A stretch of 64,000 nucleotides of DNA from an uncultured Eubacteriales bacterium (GCA_900315675.1 OMZY01000018.1:1-64000); one strand, 5' to 3'; numbered from the stretch's first letter, positions 22,855 through 31,784 are shown. The notes: generated by a model not told the origin, from the sequence alone. Made by a program: numbers and translations.

Positions 22855-23536
22855 AGTATTCCGGCATATCCAGCAGGCGGAGCATTGCCTGCGCCGCCTC
22901 TTCCGGAGAGGCGATATAGCCCGCGGGGATCTGATCACGGATCTCCGCGGTTTCATTTTCCGACAGGTGCGCGTTCATGCGCGTGCCGATGATGCCCAGG
23001 GCGATAGCGTTGACCCGGATATGGGATGGGGCCAGCTCTTTGGCCAGGGCTTTGGTGAAGGCGTTCACCGCGCCCTTGGAGGCACTGTAGGCCACCTCGC
23101 AGGAGGCACCGCAAAGGCCCCAGACGGAGGAGACGTTCAGGATCTGGCCGCCGCCGTTTGTGACCATATCCGGCACATAGGTATGGCAGGTGTTGTACAG
23201 GGAGGTCACGTTGACCTTCATCACCCGGTCCCATTCCTCCGGAGACATGTCGGTCAGCAGGCCCACGCGGGAAATACCCGCGTTGTTGACCAGCGTGTCC
23301 ACGGGGCCGAACCGCTCCCGCAGGCTCCGGACATAGCTGAGGTCGCTGACGTCGCCGACGTCGGCAATGCAGACAAGATCGCCCGCTGCGGAAACGCGGC
23401 GGGCGGTATCCTCCAGGGCGGCTGTATCACTGCCGCCGTTCAGGATGATCTTTGAGAAGCGCCCGGACTGCGCGCAGGCAACGGCGAATGCCTTGCCCAC
23501 GCCATGGGAGGCGCCTGTAATCAGGATGGTGCTCAT
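22814..23536 (-). CDS. FabG-like short-chain dehydrogenase
   Basis: 240 residues, classical type: TGASHGVG cofactor turn, NNAG, NVSSVWG with catalytic Ser, YSASKGAV with Tyr and Lys. C-terminal GEIVRFDGCWI resembles the FabG/SDR end. NAD(P)H-dependent reduction of an acyl or sugar carbonyl is expected. Its start overlaps the stop of the upstream M15-like gene by one base (TGATG), so the two are translationally coupled, although the functional link is not obvious. The 3' end overlaps the EamA gene. Confidence 0.9.
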   Translation of the reverse strand: MSTILITGASHGVGKAFAVACAQSGRFSKIILNGGSDTAALEDTARRVSAAGDLVCIADVGDVSDLSYVRSLRERFGPVDTLVNNAGISRVGLLTDMSPEEWDRVMKVNVTSLYNTCHTYVPDMVTNGGGQILNVSSVWGLCGASCEVAYSASKGAVNAFTKALAKELAPSHIRVNAIALGIIGTRMNAHLSENETAEIRDQIPAGYIASPEEAAQAMLRLLDMPEYFNGEIVRFDGCWI

Positions 23537-24696
23537 CAGTAGTTAAAGACAGTGATCAGGCCGCCCATGTTGTCCAGGGAGGTTTCCCAGGACTGGGTGC
23601 TGCGGGTCAGCTGTACGTCGAAGGAGGGAGCGTCGCCTACAAGCTGGCGGTAGACTTCATACTTCTGTGTGCCGTTCTCGAACAGGACGATATGGGGATG
23701 CTCCTCCAGGTATTCGATGTACTCTTCCATGGTGAGATCCAGGTAGTGCATGATGGCGGCGTTGCCTTTGCCGACATAGCGGTAGAGGTTCAGACGTACG
23801 GAAACGCCGGTCTTGAAGCTCTTGTCGGTGGAGGTTTCCAGCGGCCAGGCGTTCTGCGGGAACCGGAAAATGATACCGTATTTCCAACAGTTCTCGTTCA
23901 TCCATTTGCCCTCGGGCGTGGTGGAATACTTCGGCGCGCCGACGTCCGGATCGTTCCGGTCATAGAGACGGAGGTCGAAACCGAGACCGGAGTTGTATTC
24001 ACTGGTACCGGGATAGTTGACTTCCTTCTTCGCGGCTTCTACCAAGGCTTCACCGGAATACTTGGAGGAAAGCTTCTCCATTCTCGCGTTGAAGTATTCT
24101 TCCTGCGTTTTGTAGGAACGGTAGCCGCCGTCCACCATGTAGTGGGTATAACCCGCGGCTTTCGCGTCCTTCAGGGCCAGTTCCAGGGCGTCGATAGCTT
24201 TCGGATAGAGAAGCACGTTATTGTCCTTGGCCTGGATCTTCTGGTCGCCGCTGCGGGCCTTGCTGACGCTTTTGAGTTCGGCTTCGTTGAAGTCGTTTTC
24301 CGGACGGGAATGCCAGGCATTCACCAGCAGCATTTCGTTGCCGTATTGGAACAAATCCGCACGGGTCATGGTTTCAGCAGTCTGATTCTCCAGCGGGATA
24401 TTGGACAGGTCCAGGATCTCCCATTCCTTGGAGGGATCGTGCTCGGGCCAGTCCGGATTGGTGGGCTTGTTATGCTCACTTTCCAGTTCGGCAATCAGGG
24501 CTTTATATTCCGCTTCAGCCTTCTTGTTCCGCTCTTCAACGGCGGCTTTCGCGTCCGCGTTTGCCTTGGCGATGGCATCTTTCTGCGGCTCAATCACCAG
24601 GGGCTTGATCAGAAAGCAAAGAACGGCCAGCGCGGCAATCAGGATCGTCAGGAAAACGACTACCGGAACCGCCTTGCTTTTCTTTTGTCTACTCAT
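23536..24696 (-). CDS. VanY/M15-type carboxypeptidase-like protein lacking zinc ligands
   Basis: 386 residues: N-terminal membrane anchor (VPVVVFLTILIAALAVLCFL), a charged coiled coil (about 38-75), then a D-Ala-D-Ala carboxypeptidase (M15B) fold. DGGYRSYKTQEEYF matches the family's substrate-site GYRSxxxQ. The zinc motif, normally SxHxxGxAxD, reads SEYNSGLGFDL, so the His is Tyr. The second motif, normally ExxWHxRY, reads SVRLNLYRYVG, so that His is absent too. Only the Asp remains. It is probably a catalytically dead member that binds peptidoglycan or signals, outside the membrane. Promoter and paired ATGTAAC repeats lie upstream. Confidence 0.8.
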   Translation of the reverse strand: MSRQKKSKAVPVVVFLTILIAALAVLCFLIKPLVIEPQKDAIAKANADAKAAVEERNKKAEAEYKALIAELESEHNKPTNPDWPEHDPSKEWEILDLSNIPLENQTAETMTRADLFQYGNEMLLVNAWHSRPENDFNEAELKSVSKARSGDQKIQAKDNNVLLYPKAIDALELALKDAKAAGYTHYMVDGGYRSYKTQEEYFNARMEKLSSKYSGEALVEAAKKEVNYPGTSEYNSGLGFDLRLYDRNDPDVGAPKYSTTPEGKWMNENCWKYGIIFRFPQNAWPLETSTDKSFKTGVSVRLNLYRYVGKGNAAIMHYLDLTMEEYIEYLEEHPHIVLFENGTQKYEVYRQLVGDAPSFDVQLTRSTQSWETSLDNMGGLITVFNY

Positions 24697-24716
24697 TACT
24701 ACACCGCCTTCTTGTA

Positions 24717-24750
24717 AAATTCAGAATTCAGAATTCAGAATTCAGAATGA
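24717..24750. repeat. Heptamer array, AATTCAG type
   Basis: Four AATTCAG units in a row followed by AATGATT, just upstream of the M15-like gene. Confidence 0.75.
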
Positions 24751-24790
24751 TTAAGTACACACGTCAGAAAACCGATTCTTTAATCAATTC

Positions 24791-24845
24791 GTTACATAAA
24801 GTTACATTTCCTTCACATTATAATGGAATCAATGTAAAAACGCAA
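24791..24845 (-). promoter_or_regulatory. Promoter with direct ATGTAAC repeats
   Basis: Leftward TTGCGT (24845-24840), 17 bases, TATAAT (24822-24817). ATGTAAC occurs twice with a 10-base period (24791-24807), overlapping the expected start of transcription. It resembles the WalR box TGTWAH-N5-TGTWAH but with 4 rather than 5 bases between. Confidence 0.55.
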
Positions 24846-24854
24846 GCGTGGCAA

Positions 24855-24891
24855 CAAAAAGGCTCGCCGCAGATGAGTACGGCAAGCCTTT
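24855..24891 (-). terminator. Intrinsic terminator of argS
   Basis: Leftward AAGGCTTGCCG/CGGCGAGCCTT (one mismatch), then TTTTTG. Confidence 0.65.
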
Positions 24892-24908
24892 TCTGAATGA
24901 GTTATGAC

Positions 24909-24970
24909 ATTCTATCATTCTTCATTTTTCATTCTTCATTACGTATGTAATGCGTTCGCATTACATACGT
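24909..24970 (-). repeat. Heptamer array and stop-codon palindrome of argS
   Basis: ACGTATGTAATGC and GCATTACATACGT (24941-24970) form a 13-bp perfect stem with a GTTC apex, including the argS stop. It borders CATTCTT/CATTTTT units (24909-24940) and has no T tract. Confidence 0.85.
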
Positions 24971-26679
24971 TCCGGCGCTTCGATACCGATCAGGTACAGG
25001 CCGGTTTTGATCACCGTCTTCGCGGCGTCGGTCAGGGCGACCCTGGCCGCGGCCTGGGCGGGTTCGCCGTCCAGGATCCGGTGCTCGTAGTAGTACTTGT
25101 TGTACGCCTGGGCGATGTCGGTCACCGCGCGGGTGATCATGCTGGGCTCGTACTTGGCGGCGGCTTCGCGGATGACGTCCGGGAAGCGGCTGATCAGCCG
25201 CAGCAGCGCCTGGGCCTCGTCGTCCGTCAGGGCGGACCAGTCCGGAGTTACGCCGGAGAAATCCGGAGCCTTGCGCAGCACGGAGCAGCAGCGGGCGTGG
25301 GTGTACTGGACGTAGGGGCCGGATTCGCCGTCAAAGTTGAGTGCACGATCCCAGCGGAAGTCGATATCCTTGATCCGGTTGTTGCTCAGGTCGGTGTAGA
25401 TCACCGCGCCGATACCTACCTGGCGGGCTACCTCATCCTTGTTCTCCAGGTTCGGGGATTTTTCCTCGATGATATCCCGGGCTTTGGTAACAGCCTGGGT
25501 CAGCAGGTCCTCCAGCAGGACCATGTTGCCCTTCCGGGTGGAGAGGGCTTCGCCTTCAAAACTGACCATACCGAAGGCCACATGCACGCAGTCCTTCGCC
25601 CAGGGATAACCCATCTTGTCCAGCACGCGGAAAACCTGGCGGAAATGCAGATCCTGCTGGTAGGCCACCACGTACAGGCACTTGTCAAAGTGGTAGGTGT
25701 TCTGGCGGTAGATGGCGGCGGCCAGATCGCGGGTGGCGTAGATGGTGGCGCCGTCGCTCTTGAGGATCAGGCAGGGGGGCATGTTGTCCTCGCTCAGGTC
25801 CACAACCTGGGCGCCCTGGCTTTCCACCAGCAGGCCCTTGTCCCGCAGCTCCTGCACCACAGGCTCCATCTTGTCATTGTAGAAGCTCTCGCCGGCATAG
25901 CTGTCGAAGCTGACGCCCAGAATGTCATACACCCGTGCGGCGTCCTTCAGGGTCACTTCCTTGAACCAGCGGAAGATTTCCATGGCTTCGGGGTCGTTGT
26001 CCTCAATCTTCTTGAACCAGGCGCGGCCTTCGTCTTCCAGCGCCGGATCGTTCTCCGCTTCCTTGTGGAAACGGACGTAAAGCTCGGTCATCGCGTCGAT
26101 GCCGCGCTCTTCCACGTCTTCCTTTTTGCCCCACTTCTTGTAGGCACAGACCATCTTGCCGAACTGGGTGCCCCAGTCGCCCAGGTGGTTGATGCCCACG
26201 GTCTCATAGCCCAGGAAATCAAAGATCCGCTTCAGGCTGTGGCCCAGCATGGTGGTGGACAGGTGGCCGATGTGGAAACGCTTGGCGATGTTGATGGAGG
26301 AATAGTCCAGGCACACGGTCTTGCCCCTGCCTTCCTCGCCGGAGCCGAAGCGGTCTTTCTTCTCCTGCAGCTCAGCCATGATGCCGGCGGCGAAGTTGGC
26401 CCGGTTGAGGAAGAAGTTCATGTAGCCGTTCACGGGCTGCACGGAGGCGGTGTCCTCGTTCTTCCAGGCAGCGCAGAGCGCTTCCGCGATCTTCGGCGGG
26501 GCGGAACGCAGGGGTTTGGCCAGGCGGAAGCAGGGGAAGGCATAGTCGCCCAGGGCAGGATCCGGCGGTACCGCCAGCAGGCCGCGGATTTCCTCCGCGG
26601 CAGGCAGGCCTTCAGCGTCGGGCCATACAGTCTTTATGGTATCGGCAAGCAGTGTGGCGATGGTGGTCATCATGTCCAT
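24961..26679 (-). CDS. argS: Arginyl-tRNA synthetase
   Basis: 572 residues, class I. The HIGH box is in SSINIAKRFHIGHLSTTMLG; the KMSKS position reads ALSTRKGNMV, the usual altered form in ArgS (which often lacks the first Lys). The C-terminal anticodon-binding domain has RCCSVLRKA and NKYYYEHRIL. It charges tRNA-Arg in the cytoplasm. Start ATG 26679 after GAGGGA; ATG 26673 or 26670 are alternatives. It has its own terminator; its last codons (R-M-stop) sit in a perfect palindrome. Confidence 0.95.
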   Translation of the reverse strand: MDMMTTIATLLADTIKTVWPDAEGLPAAEEIRGLLAVPPDPALGDYAFPCFRLAKPLRSAPPKIAEALCAAWKNEDTASVQPVNGYMNFFLNRANFAAGIMAELQEKKDRFGSGEEGRGKTVCLDYSSINIAKRFHIGHLSTTMLGHSLKRIFDFLGYETVGINHLGDWGTQFGKMVCAYKKWGKKEDVEERGIDAMTELYVRFHKEAENDPALEDEGRAWFKKIEDNDPEAMEIFRWFKEVTLKDAARVYDILGVSFDSYAGESFYNDKMEPVVQELRDKGLLVESQGAQVVDLSEDNMPPCLILKSDGATIYATRDLAAAIYRQNTYHFDKCLYVVAYQQDLHFRQVFRVLDKMGYPWAKDCVHVAFGMVSFEGEALSTRKGNMVLLEDLLTQAVTKARDIIEEKSPNLENKDEVARQVGIGAVIYTDLSNNRIKDIDFRWDRALNFDGESGPYVQYTHARCCSVLRKAPDFSGVTPDWSALTDDEAQALLRLISRFPDVIREAAAKYEPSMITRAVTDIAQAYNKYYYEHRILDGEPAQAAARVALTDAAKTVIKTGLYLIGIEAPERM

Positions 26680-26689
26680 GGAAATCCCT

Positions 26690-26723
26690 CAATTCACAAT
26701 TCATAATTCATAATTCATAATTA
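26690..26723. repeat. Heptamer array
   Basis: AATTCAC AATTCAT AATTCAT AATTCAT AATTAT upstream of argS. The next 220 bases (26724-26942) show no gene or clear signal. Confidence 0.75.
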
Positions 26724-26942
26724 TATATACTCAACCCCCGGAAGTTTTCCGGCAAAGGCATTGTACAAAATAATATTATACAGGGTTTACAGGTTTTTCC
26801 GCAATACCAAAATCCCGAATCCTGAGGGGCATTGATACAGGGATAAACAGACCACAATTATGAATTGCTATTTGTCTTGCCTTCTGCTGACATCCTTGTA
26901 ACAGGGGAGGGAACAGGCTATGCCCGGAAACGGCCGGAAAAG

Positions 26943-27011
26943 TATATCATTGTGCATTGTGCATTATGCATTGTGCATTATGAAACTTCATCCGCTGACG
27001 GATGAAGTTTC
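26943..27011. repeat. Heptamer array ending in a 13-bp hairpin
   Basis: CATTGTG CATTGTG CATTATG CATTGTG CATTATG, then GAAACTTCATCCG-CTGA-CGGATGAAGTTTC (26982-27011). The hairpin ends one to two bases before the nifJ -35 element and lacks a T tract. Confidence 0.75.
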
Positions 27012-27012
27012 A

Positions 27013-27041
27013 TTGACATCTTCCTATATAATGCATATAAT
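27013..27041 (+). promoter_or_regulatory. Consensus promoter of nifJ
   Basis: TTGACA (27013-27018), 17 bases, TATAAT (27036-27041), both perfect. A leader of about 100 bases follows, containing GGGCGG...CCGCCC pairing. Confidence 0.85.
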
Positions 27042-27148
27042 TACATACAGAGGCGAACCGCTTTTTTCGTGCGCATTTTTATACGAAAACGACGGTCTAC
27101 ATACGGGCGGGCAACCGCCCCGCCCACATCAAGTCAGGAGGTAAGTTC

Positions 27149-30100
27149 ATGTCCATCAAACTGACCATTGACGGCAATACTGCTGTCAGCCACGTTGCGT
27201 ATGCGTTCAGCGATGTGGCAGCCATCTACCCCATTACCCCCTCTTCCCCCATGGCGGAAGTTGCGGATGAATGGGCCGCCCATGACAGGAAGAACCTGTT
27301 CGGCCAGACGGTGCGCATCGCCGAGATGCAGTCCGAAGCCGGCGCCGCCGGTGCCGTGCACGGCTCTCTGTCCGCCGGTGCTCTGACCACCACATTCACC
27401 GCTTCCCAGGGTCTGCTGCTGATGATCCCCAATATGTACAAGATCGCCGGCGAACTCACGCCCGCAGTCTTCCATGTCAGCGCCCGCGCTCTGGCGTATC
27501 ACGCGCTGAACATCTTCGGTGATCACAGCGACGTTATGGCCTGCCGCCAGACCGGTTTCGCGATGCTGGCCAGCAACTCCGTCCAGGAAGCTCACGACAT
27601 GGCTCTGGTTGCCCATCTGGCGACCCTGAAGAGCTCCGTGCCGTTCCTGCACTTCTTCGACGGTTTCCGCACCAGCCACGAAATCCAGAAGATCGACGCG
27701 ATCGACACCAAGAACAACTACGAAGAGATCAAGGCTCTCGTGCCGTGGGACAAGGTTGAAGAGTTCCGCGCCCGCGCCCTGAATCCGGAACATCCGCATC
27801 AGGCCGGTACCGCCCAGAACAGCGATATCTACTTCCAGGGCCGTGAAGCCGCCAACAACTTCTACGCTGCCGTTCCCGCCATCGTGGAAGAGTGCATGGA
27901 CGAAGTCGCCAAGCTGACCGGCCGGGTTTACAAGCCCTTCCAGTATGAAGGCGCTCCGGATGCCGAAAAGGTCATCATCTCCATGGGCTCCAGCTGCGAC
28001 GTTGCTCACGAGACCATCAACAAGATGCTCGAGAGCGGCGAAAAGGTCGGTATCGTGAAGTGCCACCTGTACCGTCCCTTCTCCGTGGAATACCTGATGA
28101 AGGTGCTCCCGAAGACCGTGAAGAAGATCGCCGTGCTGGACCGCACCAAGGAATCCGGTTCCCTGGGCGAGCCTCTGTACCTGGATGTTGTTTCTGCCCT
28201 GGCGGAAGCCGGACGCGGCGACATCAAGGTTGTGGGCGGCCGTTACGGTCTGGGCAGCAAGGAATTCACCCCCACCATGGTGAAGGCCGTGTTCGCCAAC
28301 CTGGACGGTGAAATGAAGAACCACTTCACCGTGGGTATCGATGATGACGTCAGCAACACCAGCCTGAAGCTGGGCGAAACCTTCGCCGCGGCTCCCGCCG
28401 GCACCGCTGCCTGCATGTTCTACGGTCTGGGTTCCGATGGTACCGTCGGCGCCAACAAGAACAGCATCAAGATCATCGGTGACCACACCGAGAAGTATGC
28501 CCAGGCTTACTTCTTCTATGATTCCAAGAAGTCCGGCGGTCTGACCGTCAGCCACCTGCGCTTCGGCGACACCCCGATCCAGAGCCCCTATCTGATCGAC
28601 GTGGCGGACTTCATTTCCTGCTCCAACCCCGCGTACGTCACCATGTACGACATGGTGAGCCCGCTGCGTGAGGGCGGCACCTTCCTGCTGAACTGCCAGT
28701 GGAGCGTAGAAGAGCTGAACGAGCGCCTGCCCGCTTCCATGAAGAACAAGCTGGCTGCCAAGAAGGCGAACTTCTACATCATCAACGCGATTGACCTGGC
28801 CCGCAAGGTCGGTATGGGCGGACGTACCAACACCACCATGCAGGCTGCCTTCTTCAAACTGGCCGACATCATCCCCTACGAAGATGCCGACAAGTACATG
28901 AAGGAAAAGGTTGTCGCTTCCTACGGCAAGAAGGGCCAGGATGTCGTCAACATGAACTTCGCCGCGATCGACGCTGCCCTGACCGGTCTGGTCAAGGTTG
29001 ACATCCCCGCCGACTGGGCGACCACCACTGAAGGCGCCGTGCCCGCCAAGGTGCCCGGAACTAACGAGTACTACGATGAGTTCATCGCTCCGGTTCTGGC
29101 CCAGGAAGGCAACAAGCTGCCCGTCAGCAAGCTGGATCCCCGCGGTATCGTGCCCACCGGCACCACCAAGTTCGAAAAGCGCGGTATTGCCGTGTTTGTG
29201 CCTGAATGGCAGATCGACAACTGTATCCAGTGCGGCACCTGCTCCATCGTCTGCCCGCACGCCTGCATCCGTCCCATCTATGTTGAGGGTGATGCGAAAG
29301 TGCCGGAAGGCTTCGCCACCAAGAACGCGACCGGTAAGGAATTTGCCGGTATGAAGTACCGCCTGCAGGTCAGCCCGCTCGACTGTACCGGCTGCGGCAA
29401 CTGCGTTGACGTCTGCCCGCTGAAGGACAAGGAAGGCAAGCAGGCCCTGGTTATGAAGCCCCTGGACAGCCAGCGTAAGGAAGAGGCCAACTGGGAGTAC
29501 GCCATGACCGTTCCGGAAGTTGCTTCCAAGATCGAGAACAAGGCTTCCGTCAAGAACAGCCAGGCCCTCAAGCCCCTGTTCGAGTTCTCCGGTGCCTGCG
29601 CCGGCTGCGGCGAGACGCCCTACGTCAAGCTGGTTACCCAGCTGTTCGGCGACCGCATGATGATCGCCAACGCGACGGGCTGCTCCTCCATCTACGGCGG
29701 TTCTGCCCCGACCTGCCCCTACACCACCAACGAAAAGGGCTTCGGACCTGCCTGGTCCAACTCCCTGTTCGAAGATAACGCTGAGTTCGGCTTCGGTATG
29801 AACCTGGCCACCACCCAGCGCCGCGCCAAGCTGGCTGAAGTGATCGCGGAAGTGGTCGAAGTCGGTAAGGACGAAGCCATCGTGGCCGCTGCCAAGGAAT
29901 GGCTGGACAACATGGACGACGCTGAAGGTTCCCGCAAGGCCGGCGAAAAGCTGGTTGCCGCGCTGGAAGCCAAGGACGGCGGCGCCGACAAGAAGGCCTT
30001 CATCCTGGCCAACAAGGACCTGCTGACCAAGAAGTCCATCTGGATCTTCGGCGGCGACGGCTGGGCCTATGATATCGGCTACGGCGGAGTTGACCACGTG

Positions 30101-30673
30101 CTGGCTCAGAACCAGGATGTCAACATCCTCGTTCTGGACACCGAAGTGTACTCCAACACCGGCGGCCAGGCCTCCAAGGCTACCCCCACCGGTTCTGTGG
30201 CGAAGTTCGCTGCCTCCGGTAAGCGCACCAAGAAGAAGGACCTGGGTATGATGGCCATGAGCTACGGCTATGTGTACGTTGCCCAGGTGGCTATGAGCAA
30301 CCCGCAGCAGGTTATCAAGGCCATGCTGGAAGCGGAAGCTTATCACGGCCCGTCCCTGATCATCGCCTACGCACCCTGCATCAACCACGGCCTCAAGGCC
30401 AAGGGCGGCATGGGTAAGGCCCAGGCTGAAATCAAGAAGGCCGTTGACTGCGGTTACTGGCAGCTGTACCGGTACAATCCGGAAGCTGAGAACCCGATGA
30501 CCATCGACAGCAAGGATCCCACCGGCGATTATCAGGAATTCCTGAAGGGCGAGGTTCGTTACACCTCCCTGGCTCAGCAGTTCCCGGATGCCGCCGCCAA
30601 GCTCTTTGTCCAGCAGGAAGAGGACGCCAGAGTGCGCCGCGAATCCTACAAGAAGATGGCGGGACAGAACTAA
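27149..30673 (+). CDS. nifJ: Pyruvate:ferredoxin (flavodoxin) oxidoreductase
   Basis: 1174 residues, full length for the single-chain homodimeric enzyme. Order: pyruvate-binding N domain (YPITPSSPMAE), domain II, gamma domain, an 8Fe ferredoxin domain (CIQCGTCSIVCPHAC and CTGCGNCVDVCP), and the TPP domain (GDGWAYDIGYGG, EVYSNTGGQ) with the proximal cluster Cys in CAGCGETPY. It converts pyruvate and CoA to acetyl-CoA, CO2 and reduced ferredoxin, central to anaerobic energy metabolism. Codon choice is strongly biased (AAG, CTG, TCC, GGT), and promoter and SD (AGGAGG) are near perfect: a highly expressed gene. It is monocistronic with a strong terminator. Confidence 0.97.
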   Translation: MSIKLTIDGNTAVSHVAYAFSDVAAIYPITPSSPMAEVADEWAAHDRKNLFGQTVRIAEMQSEAGAAGAVHGSLSAGALTTTFTASQGLLLMIPNMYKIAGELTPAVFHVSARALAYHALNIFGDHSDVMACRQTGFAMLASNSVQEAHDMALVAHLATLKSSVPFLHFFDGFRTSHEIQKIDAIDTKNNYEEIKALVPWDKVEEFRARALNPEHPHQAGTAQNSDIYFQGREAANNFYAAVPAIVEECMDEVAKLTGRVYKPFQYEGAPDAEKVIISMGSSCDVAHETINKMLESGEKVGIVKCHLYRPFSVEYLMKVLPKTVKKIAVLDRTKESGSLGEPLYLDVVSALAEAGRGDIKVVGGRYGLGSKEFTPTMVKAVFANLDGEMKNHFTVGIDDDVSNTSLKLGETFAAAPAGTAACMFYGLGSDGTVGANKNSIKIIGDHTEKYAQAYFFYDSKKSGGLTVSHLRFGDTPIQSPYLIDVADFISCSNPAYVTMYDMVSPLREGGTFLLNCQWSVEELNERLPASMKNKLAAKKANFYIINAIDLARKVGMGGRTNTTMQAAFFKLADIIPYEDADKYMKEKVVASYGKKGQDVVNMNFAAIDAALTGLVKVDIPADWATTTEGAVPAKVPGTNEYYDEFIAPVLAQEGNKLPVSKLDPRGIVPTGTTKFEKRGIAVFVPEWQIDNCIQCGTCSIVCPHACIRPIYVEGDAKVPEGFATKNATGKEFAGMKYRLQVSPLDCTGCGNCVDVCPLKDKEGKQALVMKPLDSQRKEEANWEYAMTVPEVASKIENKASVKNSQALKPLFEFSGACAGCGETPYVKLVTQLFGDRMMIANATGCSSIYGGSAPTCPYTTNEKGFGPAWSNSLFEDNAEFGFGMNLATTQRRAKLAEVIAEVVEVGKDEAIVAAAKEWLDNMDDAEGSRKAGEKLVAALEAKDGGADKKAFILANKDLLTKKSIWIFGGDGWAYDIGYGGVDHVLAQNQDVNILVLDTEVYSNTGGQASKATPTGSVAKFAASGKRTKKKDLGMMAMSYGYVYVAQVAMSNPQQVIKAMLEAEAYHGPSLIIAYAPCINHGLKAKGGMGKAQAEIKKAVDCGYWQLYRYNPEAENPMTIDSKDPTGDYQEFLKGEVRYTSLAQQFPDAAAKLFVQQEEDARVRRESYKKMAGQN

Positions 30674-30675
30674 TC

Positions 30676-30726
30676 CCAAAACAAATATCAGGACTGCCTT
30701 TCGGGGCAGTCCTGATTTTGTTTTGG
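30676..30726 (+). terminator. Strong extended terminator of nifJ
   Basis: ATCAGGACTGCC/GGCAGTCCTGAT core, extended outward as CCAAAAC.../...GTTTTGG, with internal T tract. Confidence 0.9.
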
Positions 30727-30757
30727 AAATGAAGAATGAAGAATGAAAAATGAAGAA
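30727..30757. repeat. Heptamer array, GAATGAA type
   Basis: GAAATGA AGAATGA AGAATGA AAAATGA AGAATTG, directly after the nifJ terminator. Confidence 0.75.
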
Positions 30758-30794
30758 TTGCAGAGTGTTTACCTGTATGCCTGATGGCATGGAA

Positions 30795-30823
30795 AAGCGC
30801 ATCGGCAGGATGTCCGATGCGCT
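30795..30823 (-). terminator. Terminator of the Lgt-like gene
   Basis: GCGCATCGG.../...CCGATGCGC stem; leftwards it ends in TTTTCC, 17 bases after the stop. Confidence 0.65.
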
Positions 30824-30839
30824 GTTGATTCAGTACCTA

Positions 30840-31754
30840 TCATTCTTCATTGGTCAGCCGTTTATGCCCCTTATGTTCCATAAACGCCATAAGGGCCAGC
30901 GTCGCGGCAACAATGCCGTAGATGGCCCACTGGGACATCATATGGCCGAAGGGCATGATCTTGCCGTCCTTGGCGAATTCGGCGACGATCACGACGCCGC
31001 AGACCAGGAGGCCGGTGAGGGCGGGTACCCAGGAGCGGAGCTTCTTCGGCTCGGCGCGCAGGGCATACCAGATCAGGACGCCTTCGCACAGCAGGAAGCA
31101 GAACAGCTGCTCAGACCGGACGAAACGCCAGGAGATGGAGACCCAGCGCAGGCTCTCGTGGATGATCTGCGGCAGGCACAGGTAGAACAGCGTGCGGATC
31201 CAGCGGTACTTCTCGTCCCTGTGCACCAGGGAAAGGATCATGGCGATGAGGGAGAAGATGCCCTCCAGCATGAAGACCGCGGGATAGAATTCGGAGAAAT
31301 CCCCGTAGTTGAATTCAATGGTCAGGGGGAAGAAGAGGCCTTCCTCCATCCAGGCACCGAGACCGAAATCGCCCAGGAAATACTCGGCGAAGCGGATCGC
31401 GGCCGCCAGCAGGGCGCCCATGGGAGCGAAAGCGTTCAGGGTTTTCCGGACGTTTTCCCCGCAGAGTTTCGCGGCCAGGCATACCGCCAGGACCACGCCG
31501 GCCATGCCGCCGTAATAGGAAAGCTCGTCATAGCTGAGGGCGAACAGCGGCGGGTGATAGCTGATCATGCACAGCACCCAGACCAGCCGGGCGCAGGCGA
31601 CGCCCAGCACCGTGCCCAGCACCAGGATCAGCAGGCTGAGCAGGGCGGATTTTCCGCTGCCGGCTTCAGCACGCCGGGACAGGAAAAACCAGAGGATGCA
31701 GAGCAGCGCTCCGCATCCGGTGACAAGCAGGAATCCGGTCAGATTAATCTCCAT
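30840..31754 (-). CDS. Prolipoprotein diacylglyceryl transferase-like membrane protein
   Basis: 304 residues and about seven hydrophobic segments. SYYGGMAGVVLAVCLA corresponds to the Lgt HGG(L/M) region, and ALLAAAIRFAEYFLGDFG to the Lgt signature (usually RxGNFxNxEx(F/Y)G), but Asn is replaced by Glu and Glu by Asp. Canonical Lgt transfers diacylglycerol to the lipobox Cys; the altered signature makes that function doubtful here. The last residues N-E-E-stop are made from a GAAGAATGA heptamer. It probably shares a transcript with the phosphodiester glycosidase gene 30 bases upstream. Confidence 0.7.
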   Translation of the reverse strand: MEINLTGFLLVTGCGALLCILWFFLSRRAEAGSGKSALLSLLILVLGTVLGVACARLVWVLCMISYHPPLFALSYDELSYYGGMAGVVLAVCLAAKLCGENVRKTLNAFAPMGALLAAAIRFAEYFLGDFGLGAWMEEGLFFPLTIEFNYGDFSEFYPAVFMLEGIFSLIAMILSLVHRDEKYRWIRTLFYLCLPQIIHESLRWVSISWRFVRSEQLFCFLLCEGVLIWYALRAEPKKLRSWVPALTGLLVCGVVIVAEFAKDGKIMPFGHMMSQWAIYGIVAATLALMAFMEHKGHKRLTNEE

Positions 31755-31784
31755 GGGTTGTCTCCTCAGAAAGGTCCGGGCAGA

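Noticed and set aside
24941-24970. Palindrome at the argS stop as an ordinary terminator
   Set aside because: No T tract follows on either strand, and a separate terminator with T tract lies further on at 24855-24891.
24904-26706. 600-codon plus-strand frame opposite argS
   Set aside because: Antisense shadow of argS; composition is Gly/Val/His-rich and no start signal is present.
27134-30802. 1222-codon open frame opposite nifJ
   Set aside because: It is a mirror of the strongly biased nifJ codons (few stops on the complementary strand), is low-complexity in Gly/Val/His and has no ribosome binding site.
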